NCBI GenBank assembly: GCA_026014875.1
Contig: JAOZHO010000034.1
Location: forward strand, 120,867 to 184,866
From: Candidatus Bathyarchaeota archaeon
GTDB lineage: Archaea > Thermoproteota > Bathyarchaeia > TCS64
Direction: 5' to 3'
DNA: 64,000 bases
Part shown: positions 50,875-58,640 of the stretch, piece by piece
Layout: every line of letters starts with the position of its first letter
Position numbering within the stretch: position 1 is the first letter of the stretch
The notes under the pieces: generated by a model
Databases searched by the model: none
The model's input: only the letters and a program-made list of their open reading frames with translations
Told to the model about the DNA's origin: nothing
Position numbers and translations under genes: made by a program

Positions 50875-53872
50875 TCATAAAGAAGTTGCTTTTGAGTCAG
50901 CAATTGAGGATTATCTTGTTAATAAAGCAAGTTATTCCATTTGTAATAAAAAAGAATTTGATCAAACTCGAGGAATCTTTCCTAATCTAGTACTATCGTT
51001 TATTCAATCAACCCAAAATGATGAATGGAATTATTTAGTAAATATTCTGAATGACAAAGCTGGAGATACCCTACTGGATAATCTCTGTAGAGCGCTTGAT
51101 TCGGATTATGAAGGATGTTTGAATGTTCTCCGACATGGTTTCAAGTGTTATGGAAAAAAGTTTAGAATGGCTTATTTTGCTCCTGCTAGTGATTTGAATC
51201 CTGAGACTCTAACGAAATATAATGCTAATATTCTCACAGTAACTCGTCAACTAAAATACAGTGAAAAGCATAAGAAAACTCTTGACCTTGTTCTCAGTAT
51301 TAATGGGATACCTTTTGCCACAGCTGAATTAAAGAATCAATTGACAGGCCAAACATGGATAAATGCAATCAATCAATATAAAAATCACAGAGACCCAAAC
51401 GAATTAATTTTTCATTATAAAAAAAGAACCTTGGTTCACTTCGCAGTTGACACCGACGAAGTGTACATGACTACTAAATTAGCCGGAAAATCAACATTCT
51501 TCCTACCATTCAACAAAGGTGTTGGAAACGGAGCAGGAAACCCCGAGAACCCAAATGGGTACAAAACATCATATCTCTGGGAAGAAGTCTGGCAAAAAGA
51601 TAGTATTCTTGATATTATTTCGCGGTTCATCCACCTCGAAGTCAAAGAACAAACACTAGGAAAAATAAACGTCAAAAAAGAGACTATGATATTTCCCCGG
51701 TATCATCAACTCGACACAGTACGAAAACTGGTTGATGAATCACGTTCAAAAGGAACGGGAATAAATTATCTCGTTCAACACTCCACTGGAAGCGGAAAAA
51801 GTCTATCTATTGCATGGCTCTCACATAGACTTTCCACACTTCACGACGATGAGGATAACAAGATTTTCGATTCAGTAGTCGTAGTCACAGACAGAGTTGT
51901 CCTTGATCAACAACTCCAAAACACAATCTACCAATTCGAACACAAACGAGGCGTTGTAAAAAAAATCGACCAAGACTCAACCCAGTTAGCTCAAGCACTA
52001 GAAAATGGAACCCCCATTATAATAACCACACTACAGAAATTCCCATACGTTACAGAAAAAATAGGAACACTACCCAAGAAGACATATGCTGTAATAATCG
52101 ATGAAGCCCACAGCTCTCAGGGCGGAGAAAGCGCAATAGAATTAAAGCGTGTCCTTGCAGGATCATCAATTCTAGAAGAAGCTAGTATACAGGCAGAAGA
52201 ACAAAATTATTTTGACTTCGAAGAAGAAATCCTGAAAGTAATGTTGTCTAGAGGAAAACAACCAAACATCAATTTCTATGCATTCACAGCAACACCGAAA
52301 TACAAGACACTAGAAGTCTTTGGCACTCCTGGACCTTATGGAAAACCACATCCATTCCACCTTTATAGCATGAGACAAGCCATTGAAGAGAACTTCATTC
52401 ATGATGTATTACAAAACTACACAACTTACGAAACTTACTATCGTCTTATCAAATCCATAGAAGATGACCCTCGATTAGATAAAAGAAAAGCAGCAAGAGC
52501 TTTGGCACGTTTCGTAAGCCTTCATCCGCATAACATAGCCCAAAAAACCGAGATTATGATTGAACATTTCTGGAACTTTACCCGACACAAAATCGGTGGA
52601 AAAGCTAAAGCCATGGTAATAACGTCCAGTCGATTACATGCAGTACGTTACAAACGATCTTTTGACAATTACATAAACAAAAAGGGATACGCAGGAATCA
52701 AAACTTTGGTTGCATTCTCCAAAACAGTAATTGACCCAGATACACCTGAAATATCCTATACCGAAGTTGGAATGAATAAGGGCATTAGAGAGAAAGAACT
52801 ACCAAAACGATTTAGCTCAAACGAGTACCAAGTATTAATCGTAGCCGAGAAATACCAAACAGGATTCGATCAACCACTTCTACATACGATGTATGTAGAC
52901 ACTAGACTCTTTGGCCTGAGAGCAGTGCAAACCCTTTCCAGATTAAACCGAATTCACCAAGGAAAAGAGGATACATTCATCCTAGACTTTGTAAATAAAG
53001 CGGAAGAAATCAAAGATGCATTCCAACCATACTACGAACAAACCACCGTTGGAGAACAGGCAACTCCGGATCAACTCTACGAATTACAGGCCAAGCTTGA
53101 ATCATACACTATATTCTATTCTAGTGAAGTAGAAGAATTCGCGAAGGTATTCTACAAACCAATAGAAAAACAAACAAGCATAGACCACGCAAAAATGAAT
53201 GCGTGTCTTGACCCCGCAGTCAAACGATTCACCGAAATGGATGAAAAACAAGAAGAATTCCGAAAAACTTTAGCAGCATACAGAAACCTCTACTCTTTTC
53301 TATCCCAAGTAATTCCATTCCAGGATACAGACCTCGAAAAACTCTATTCATACATAAGATTCCTCATAAAAAAACTACCTCAACGAATAGGAGAAAAATA
53401 CAATTTCGGAGACGAAGTGCAACTCGAATATTATAGACTCCAAAAAATTAGCGAAGGCTCGATAGTACTAGATAAGGCCATAGAAACACCAATATCAGGT
53501 CCAACCAGTGTAGGGACTGGAAAAGATCAAGGCCCACAAATAATGCTCTCCAATCTTATTGACCTACTAAATGAACGCTTTGGCACTGACTTTAAACTTG
53601 GAGATCAATTATTTTTCGACTCGATAAAAGAAGATGCATTGTCCAACCCCGAAATGCAACAAGCAGCACGAGTAAACACAATGGAAAACTTTGGATACGT
53701 TTTCCTAAAAATACTCGAGGGGCTATTCATCGAAAGAATGGAGCAAAACGAAGAAATAACAGCAAAATTCCTTAACGAAGATGAATTCAGAGCTGTAATC
53801 AGTGAAAACATGCTAGAGGATGTATATAACGAACTTAGAAAACAAGTGGATGAAGACATAAAACAATCATGA
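50864..53872 (+). CDS. hsdR: Type I restriction endonuclease/translocase subunit
   Basis: Motor and nuclease of the type I system. ATG 50855 or 50864 (MPTDHKEVAFESAIEDYL) lies inside the hsdS end. The N-terminal nuclease has SINGIPFATAELKNQLTGQ (D...ExK), then SF2 translocase motifs: VQHSTGSGKSLSIAWL (I), VVTDRVVLDQQL, AVIIDEAHSSQGGES (II), YAFTATP (III) and VAEKYQTGFDQPLLHTMYVD (V/VI region). A helical C-terminus follows. About 1002 residues; all three hsd genes look intact. Confidence 0.95.
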   Translation: MPTDHKEVAFESAIEDYLVNKASYSICNKKEFDQTRGIFPNLVLSFIQSTQNDEWNYLVNILNDKAGDTLLDNLCRALDSDYEGCLNVLRHGFKCYGKKFRMAYFAPASDLNPETLTKYNANILTVTRQLKYSEKHKKTLDLVLSINGIPFATAELKNQLTGQTWINAINQYKNHRDPNELIFHYKKRTLVHFAVDTDEVYMTTKLAGKSTFFLPFNKGVGNGAGNPENPNGYKTSYLWEEVWQKDSILDIISRFIHLEVKEQTLGKINVKKETMIFPRYHQLDTVRKLVDESRSKGTGINYLVQHSTGSGKSLSIAWLSHRLSTLHDDEDNKIFDSVVVVTDRVVLDQQLQNTIYQFEHKRGVVKKIDQDSTQLAQALENGTPIIITTLQKFPYVTEKIGTLPKKTYAVIIDEAHSSQGGESAIELKRVLAGSSILEEASIQAEEQNYFDFEEEILKVMLSRGKQPNINFYAFTATPKYKTLEVFGTPGPYGKPHPFHLYSMRQAIEENFIHDVLQNYTTYETYYRLIKSIEDDPRLDKRKAARALARFVSLHPHNIAQKTEIMIEHFWNFTRHKIGGKAKAMVITSSRLHAVRYKRSFDNYINKKGYAGIKTLVAFSKTVIDPDTPEISYTEVGMNKGIREKELPKRFSSNEYQVLIVAEKYQTGFDQPLLHTMYVDTRLFGLRAVQTLSRLNRIHQGKEDTFILDFVNKAEEIKDAFQPYYEQTTVGEQATPDQLYELQAKLESYTIFYSSEVEEFAKVFYKPIEKQTSIDHAKMNACLDPAVKRFTEMDEKQEEFRKTLAAYRNLYSFLSQVIPFQDTDLEKLYSYIRFLIKKLPQRIGEKYNFGDEVQLEYYRLQKISEGSIVLDKAIETPISGPTSVGTGKDQGPQIMLSNLIDLLNERFGTDFKLGDQLFFDSIKEDALSNPEMQQAARVNTMENFGYVFLKILEGLFIERMEQNEEITAKFLNEDEFRAVISENMLEDVYNELRKQVDEDIKQS

Positions 53873-53892
53873 CCTATTCAGCCTCTAATTCG

Positions 53893-53906
53893 TCGCGCGC
53901 GCGCCG
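53893..53906. repeat. (GC)n tract TCGCGCGCGCGCCG
   Basis: Between hsdR and the small restriction-associated gene; followed by TTTTCATCAATG. Confidence 0.5.
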
Positions 53907-53949
53907 TTTTCATCAATGTTTATAATATCTACCCAGCCTTTTTTCACAT

Positions 53950-54204
53950 ATGCCATCCTCAAAGGATTTTGAGCACGCGATAGCCCAGATTTTCAAATCC
54001 TGGGAGGAGAAAGGAAAGACCTCAGTAACAATAACCTCAGGAACTTTACATAGAAGGTTAGGTGAATATCCTGGTTCAAACCATAGATTGCCCGCGTGCT
54101 GTTCTGTAATGAAAAAAATAATGAAAACCGGTGATGAAATCATTTCTCAACCTCCAAGTGGACAAGGAGCTACTTTAAAAATAAAGTATAGGTTACCCAG
54201 ATAA
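53950..54204 (+). CDS. Small conserved protein (winged-helix-like, restriction-associated)
   Basis: The protein of 84 residues (SSKDFEHAIAQIFKSWEE, TITSGTLHRRLGEYPGSNHRLPACCSVM, GATLKIKYRLPR) resembles an N-terminal module I associate with McrA-type HNH proteins: the YPGxNHRxPxCC pattern. Function unknown; a DNA-binding or substrate-recognition part is plausible. TATA-like TTTATAATAT at 53917-53926 suggests its own near-leaderless transcript. A (GC)n tract lies at 53893-53906. Confidence 0.65.
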   Translation: MPSSKDFEHAIAQIFKSWEEKGKTSVTITSGTLHRRLGEYPGSNHRLPACCSVMKKIMKTGDEIISQPPSGQGATLKIKYRLPR

Positions 54205-54247
54205 TATATTAAAAACGCGATAATGAACAAATCTTTCTTAATACCTC

Positions 54248-54259
54248 ACGCGCGCGCGT
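54248..54259. repeat. (GC)n tract CACGCGCGCGCGTT
   Basis: Directly after the small gene at 53950-54204 and before the GNAT gene. Confidence 0.5.
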
Positions 54260-54411
54260 TCCTCATGCTAGAATCTGAAGTATGTTTTTACCAGTAAATT
54301 GGGGTTCGAGTCTTTCTCTGATTTTGAGTGAAGAAAAGAGTATGGGGACGTTGTTGGGGTCTGAAAGACCTTTTACCTAGAATTGGTATTCAAATAATTG
54401 AGGGTTGTTGA

Positions 54412-54936
54412 ATGGCTGAGTTTGTTAAATATGACCCGAATGTTCACAACGAAGAATTCAGACAGTTGGATACGGAATATCTCACGTGGCAAATTAACCA
54501 AGTAATTGAGAAAGAGCAAATTAATATTGAATCACAGCATGAAGAGATAATTCAAGCAGTCAATCGCCATTTTAATGTACTTGCTAGTTTGGAGCCCCCA
54601 GTGGGCATCCTCTACCTACTTGGGGTGAATGAAGAGGTTGCGGGAATGGGTGGAATAAGAAAACTCAGTGACGAGGTTGCTAGAATCATGTGGATGTACA
54701 TCCGTCCTATCCATAGAGGAAGAGGGTATGGAAAACAATTGCTCAATATCCTATTGGAGAATGGTAGAAACTTTGGATATTCTACCTTTCAGCTTGCACC
54801 CCCGAAATTCGGACACGTTGCTTTGAGTCTCTACAGGTCTGCTGGATTCAAAGAAGTTGAAGACTCGGAAGGTTTGTTGGAGACTTTACAGCCTTTGTAT
54901 AAGCCGTACTACATAGTCATGGAGAAGAAAGAATAG
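54412..54936 (+). CDS. GNAT family acetyltransferase
   Basis: The 174-residue protein has the GNAT acetyl-CoA loop MYIRPIHRGRGYGKQLLNILLENG (R/Q-x-x-G-x-G) and the preceding GMGGIRKLSDEVARIMWMY. The substrate is not evident. As an island gene it could be an antitoxin-independent resistance or tRNA-toxin enzyme; there is no adjacent RHH antitoxin, so a general metabolic GNAT is more likely. Confidence 0.8.
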   Translation: MAEFVKYDPNVHNEEFRQLDTEYLTWQINQVIEKEQINIESQHEEIIQAVNRHFNVLASLEPPVGILYLLGVNEEVAGMGGIRKLSDEVARIMWMYIRPIHRGRGYGKQLLNILLENGRNFGYSTFQLAPPKFGHVALSLYRSAGFKEVEDSEGLLETLQPLYKPYYIVMEKKE

Positions 54937-55155
54937 AAGTCGCTTGTGAGTAGTGGACGTGAAGGAAAGACTATGGGGACTGGTCGCCTCGACGACAAGA
55001 ACCAGCTCTCCCCACACTACTCTCTCTGCTAAAGATATGGGAAACGTCGTCGCTGTCGACGCATTCGCATTATGACACTGTAAAAAGGTGCCTTTTACAT
55101 GGGATTGGTGCTTCTGAGCGGGGGGTAGGTGTTTTTTCGACCCACGTCAAGCGCA

Positions 55156-55341
55156 TTATTTCCCAATATATTTTGCATATGCATAAATGGCGCCCGCAGC
55201 AATTGTAACAATTGGTGCTGCAATTTTACCGAATCCTGGAGAATCAGCGCTCAGAATTCGAACCACCTCATATAATATGTAGAGTAAAAAAACTGGGAAA
55301 CAAAGTAGAATGAATAAACCGTTGAGCGCGGGGTAGATCAA
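55156..55341 (-). CDS. Small membrane protein (61 residues)
   Basis: Two hydrophobic helices (LNGLFILLCFPVFLLYILYE and KIAAPIVTIAAGAIYAYAKY) separated by a short polar loop. The TTG start directly abuts the TTG of the divergent NUDIX gene, so the promoter would lie inside NUDIX coding sequence, which lowers confidence. Could be a holin-like or defence-effector membrane peptide; function unknown. Confidence 0.45.
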   Translation of the reverse strand: MIYPALNGLFILLCFPVFLLYILYEVVRILSADSPGFGKIAAPIVTIAAGAIYAYAKYIGK

Positions 55342-55734
55342 TTGATTCGAGTTACTGCAGGCCTTCTTGAAAAGGATGGCCGATTACTGATAGCTCAAAG
55401 AATGAGCGGGGATATGCTTGAAAATAAATGGGAGTTACCTGGCGGAAAAATAGAAGATGAAGAATCACCTGAAGACTGCTTAAAACGTGAGTTATTTGAA
55501 GAATTTAACATCATTACCGAAGTTGACGAATTTTTTGGGTCAAACGACTACGAATATGAACACGGCCACATTGAATTACTGGCATATCGCGTGAAACATA
55601 TTTCAGGTGAAATCACACCAACGTCGCATGCCCAGATTCAATGGGTTGTTCCTGAGACGTTGATTGATTATGATTTCGCTGAAGCAGACAAACCTTTAAT
55701 ACAAAAATATCTAAAAGAAAAACATGTCATTTAA
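55342..55734 (+). CDS. NUDIX hydrolase (MutT-like)
   Basis: The TTG-started protein of 130 residues contains the Nudix box GGKIEDEESPEDCLKRELFEEFNI (GxxxxxExxxxxxxREUxEExGU pattern, with the terminal G replaced by N) within a MutT/CTP-pyrophosphohydrolase-like fold (KWELPGGK, HGHIELLAYRV). It hydrolyses nucleoside triphosphates, possibly modified ones. Its last 11 bases overlap the start of the SRA-HNH gene, so the two are translationally coupled. Confidence 0.88.
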   Translation: MIRVTAGLLEKDGRLLIAQRMSGDMLENKWELPGGKIEDEESPEDCLKRELFEEFNIITEVDEFFGSNDYEYEHGHIELLAYRVKHISGEITPTSHAQIQWVVPETLIDYDFAEADKPLIQKYLKEKHVI

Positions 55735-56545
55735 CCCTGGAATAAAGCCTGGCGACATAATCACAAATCAAGGACTGACGAATATATTCAAATGTTCACC
55801 TCAAGGCGGGATGAGAAGAAGTCTAAAAACCAATACCCTCGTCATTGTATCCGATAAAACGACTTCATTCTATGATGACGTTTGGAAAAGAGACATTCTA
55901 CACTATACTGGAATGGGTCAGAAGGGCAATCAATCTGTTGACTTTATGCAGAATAAGACTCTCGCCTACTCTGGATCCAATGGTGTAGCGGTTCATCTTT
56001 TTGAAGTTTTCACGCCCAGAAAATACCTGTATAGAGGTAGGGTCAAGCTCGTTGAGAAACCCTATCAGGCACCGCAGAAAGATTATGAGGGAGTGACTAG
56101 ACAGGTATGGTTGTTTCCTGTAAGGATTTTTCAGGAGGAGCAGACGCCTATACCCGAAGAGGTTTTTATAGATAATCAAGCAATCAAAGAAAAAGCGGTT
56201 AAACGAAAAACTACAACGGAGCTACTGAGAACCATAAGAGAAAGTACAGACACTCAGAAACGTCCAGTTTTATCTAATCAATATGTAAGAGACCCCGTAG
56301 TAAGTGAATTAGCCAAAAGACGAGCGAATGGTAAATGTCAGTTATGCAAACAGGATGCACCATTTTTGAATCGCGCTGGTGAACCATATCTTGAGACTCA
56401 CCACATTGATTGGCTATCCAGAAACGGTCTCGATAATCTTGAAAACACTGTAGCATTATGTCCTAATTGTCACCGGAAAATGCATATCCTTGATAGACCA
56501 ATAGATAAAGACACTCTAAAACGAGAATCTCATAAACCGGTATAA
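55724..56545 (+). CDS. SRA-like/HNH modification-dependent restriction endonuclease (McrA type)
   Basis: The N-terminal half (NTLVIVSDKTTSFYDDVWKR, DILHYTGMGQKGNQS, SGSNGVAVHLFEVF) resembles the SRA-type modified-cytosine reader of ScoMcrA. The C-terminal half is HNH: CQLCKQDAPFLNRAGEPYLETHHIDWLSRNG then TVALCPNCHRKMH, complete with Cys ligands and catalytic His. Together this is a type IV restriction enzyme cutting DNA with modified bases. It overlaps the NUDIX gene by 11 bases, an unusual pairing that suggests joint handling of modified DNA and modified nucleotides. 273 residues. Confidence 0.85.
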   Translation: MSFNPGIKPGDIITNQGLTNIFKCSPQGGMRRSLKTNTLVIVSDKTTSFYDDVWKRDILHYTGMGQKGNQSVDFMQNKTLAYSGSNGVAVHLFEVFTPRKYLYRGRVKLVEKPYQAPQKDYEGVTRQVWLFPVRIFQEEQTPIPEEVFIDNQAIKEKAVKRKTTTELLRTIRESTDTQKRPVLSNQYVRDPVVSELAKRRANGKCQLCKQDAPFLNRAGEPYLETHHIDWLSRNGLDNLENTVALCPNCHRKMHILDRPIDKDTLKRESHKPV

Positions 56546-56578
56546 TCGCGCATGTAGGTAAGAAAAGAGGTTTGGGCT

Positions 56579-57355
56579 TTGGTCGTTGAGTTTGAATGTG
56601 TACGCTGCAAGAATATTGTGCCTGTAGAACAATATGAACTTAGTAAATTTTGTCCCGATTGTGGCACCTTTCTCAGAGCTCGACGAATAAAAACAAACGA
56701 AAAAAGAACGGGCACAAAAATAGTACAAATCGATCTTCGCCCTGAGGATATTAACGTGGAATCCCTTTTCTATGAATACACTCATTTCACGAACATTGAC
56801 GTAGGCCAAGGCAAGGTATTTCCAACTGTAAGTTCCTGGGTTTCTGCCCGGAAACAAGCGTATTTAGAATACAAAGAAAAATTCGCTCCTGAGAAATTAC
56901 ATGACCTAAACCAACTCAAGAAGGATTACCGGAAATGGCTCCTTTTCAAGAATAATCATTCCTGGACAACTTATCAAAGGTCAGGAACAAAAGCTACAGA
57001 AACTCCTTTAAAAATAGCTAATCTTCTGTTTCTGCTTCAAGATGAAACGGTGAGCATCGAAGAAAGAGTGAGTCGAGGATTGGATGGGAAAGAGAAAGTA
57101 CCTGGCATAGCTAATGGAATCCTCACCGCTCTTCTTCATACACTTAACTGTGAAAAATATGGTGTATGGAATAGCCGGACGAAAGACACCTTGAAATTAC
57201 TCCGACGTCCTCCAAGAGGATTTCAAGAAATTGGTGCGATCTACAAAGAAGTGAATTCAAAGTTGAATAAGCTCGCAAGAGAGCTCAAAACAGACTTGAC
57301 AAATATCGACGGGTTTATGTGGTATATAAGCAAAAAAGTTAGAGTGATAAAATAA
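56579..57355 (+). CDS. Zinc-ribbon protein of unknown function in the SRA-HNH unit
   Basis: The 258-residue protein begins with a zinc ribbon (VEFECVRCKNIV, then FCPDCGTFL) and continues with a helical domain containing IANGILTALLHTLNCEKYGVWNSRTKDTL, similar in style to helical domains where a target KYxIWNSR motif follows. Family not recognised. TTG start behind GAGG; 33 bases after the HNH stop, so probably the third gene of that operon. Confidence 0.6.
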   Translation: MVVEFECVRCKNIVPVEQYELSKFCPDCGTFLRARRIKTNEKRTGTKIVQIDLRPEDINVESLFYEYTHFTNIDVGQGKVFPTVSSWVSARKQAYLEYKEKFAPEKLHDLNQLKKDYRKWLLFKNNHSWTTYQRSGTKATETPLKIANLLFLLQDETVSIEERVSRGLDGKEKVPGIANGILTALLHTLNCEKYGVWNSRTKDTLKLLRRPPRGFQEIGAIYKEVNSKLNKLARELKTDLTNIDGFMWYISKKVRVIK

Positions 57356-57389
57356 CCCAGTCTCATACCCTTCATTTTGAACTACTCAG

Positions 57390-57399
57390 GCGCGCGCAA
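57390..57399. repeat. (GC)n tract GGCGCGCGCA
   Basis: After the zinc-ribbon gene; first of two tracts before the Mre11-like gene. Confidence 0.5.
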
Positions 57400-57455
57400 G
57401 AGGAAGCAGGGGGGCACACGATAGAAGTAGAACAGGTGGAGATAGTTTTTCTAAC

Positions 57456-57465
57456 TGCGCGCGCA
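57456..57465. repeat. (GC)n tract TGCGCGCGCA
   Basis: Second tract before the Mre11-like gene; followed by ACCCCTTTCACCCG. Confidence 0.5.
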
Positions 57466-57518
57466 ACCCCTTTCACCCGTAATGTTATTTACACTTAACA
57501 TCCAATTATTAATGACTC

Positions 57519-58640
57519 TTGATGGTCAAATTTGTGCATACTTCTGATTGGCAAATTGGGATGAAAGGTGGAGGCCTCGGTGAAGCTGGAATTCTGGTTC
57601 GAAGGGAGCGAATTAAATCTATTTCTAGGATCTTTGAACTATCTGCAGAGCATGATGTAGACTTTGTACTAATATCTGGTGATGTTTTTGAAAATAACAA
57701 TGTAAGTAACAAAGATGTCAGTGCTGTAATTTCAATAATAAACAAATATCAAAATATGCCTGTATTTTTACTTCCGGGGAATCATGATTGTCTTGGTTCT
57801 GGGTGTGTTTATGATAGAGATATTTTTCGTCGAGTTGAACATTTAACAATTCTCAATTCATTTGAACCAGTTGAGATTGGTGATGCAATTCTGCATCCGT
57901 TACCCATATCTTCTAGATATTCTTCTGAGGGAGATCACAGTTTCTTGGATGTGAAAGAGCAGCCCGGGGTTCACATCGGTGTTTCTCATGGTAGTTTGAT
58001 TGGCAAATTCCGTGTTGAGGGTGATATTGATTATCCAATCGATCTTGGCTGTGTCGAGGAGTGCGGTCTTGACTATCTAGCGTTGGGGCATTGGCATAGT
58101 TGGGGTGTACACGAGGATTCAACTGGGGTTCCTCGTATTGCCTATTCTGGTACCCATGAACAGACAAAATATAGTGAGAAAGATGCAGGATATTGTTTAT
58201 TTGTCGAGATTAGTGAAAAGGGGGCCATTCCGGTTATCAAACCGCTAAAATGTGGTGGATTATCCTGGGCCTCGTTTGATTATGAAATTTCAAGTGGCGA
58301 ACAGTTAAGTCATCTTGATGGATTGCTGAAGGAACATAGAGATCACAATATGCTTGAAATGAATCTGCGGGGAAGATTAAGTGTAGAAAATGAAAACGAG
58401 CTTAAACGGATATTAGCCTATCATGATACCTTGCACGAAGATTTTCGGGTTAATATTGATTCCTTAAGATACATCGTGCCAGTCGATAAAGATTCAGCGC
58501 GGGATTTAGGAGATCCAACCTTGAATCTAGTTGATGCTAAGCTCAGATCTATAATTTTAGATGAGGCTGATCCTCGACAACAAGCTGTCTTGGTCGAAGC
58601 AATTTCTATGCTCTATAGATTGTCTGAGGAGGGTTCATGA
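57519..58640 (+). CDS. Mre11/SbcD-like metallophosphoesterase
   Basis: Nuclease-type phosphoesterase of 373 residues. Motifs: FVHTSDWQIGM (motif I, D and Gln where Mre11 has DxH), LISGDVFENN (GD), LLPGNHDCLG (GNHD), GVSHGSL and LALGHWHSWG (GHxH), then AYSGTHEQTKYSE. The Gln at the usual His position weakens one metal site but is seen in some repair phosphoesterases. Its stop overlaps the start of the SMC-like gene by 4 bases, so the two make a complex. ATG 57519 or 57522. Confidence 0.88.
   Translation: MMVKFVHTSDWQIGMKGGGLGEAGILVRRERIKSISRIFELSAEHDVDFVLISGDVFENNNVSNKDVSAVISIINKYQNMPVFLLPGNHDCLGSGCVYDRDIFRRVEHLTILNSFEPVEIGDAILHPLPISSRYSSEGDHSFLDVKEQPGVHIGVSHGSLIGKFRVEGDIDYPIDLGCVEECGLDYLALGHWHSWGVHEDSTGVPRIAYSGTHEQTKYSEKDAGYCLFVEISEKGAIPVIKPLKCGGLSWASFDYEISSGEQLSHLDGLLKEHRDHNMLEMNLRGRLSVENENELKRILAYHDTLHEDFRVNIDSLRYIVPVDKDSARDLGDPTLNLVDAKLRSIILDEADPRQQAVLVEAISMLYRLSEEGS

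Noticed and set aside
54295..54330. T-arm-like GGGGTTCGAGTC suggesting a further att remnant
   Set aside because: The flanking stem does not pair and no acceptor strand follows; likely chance.
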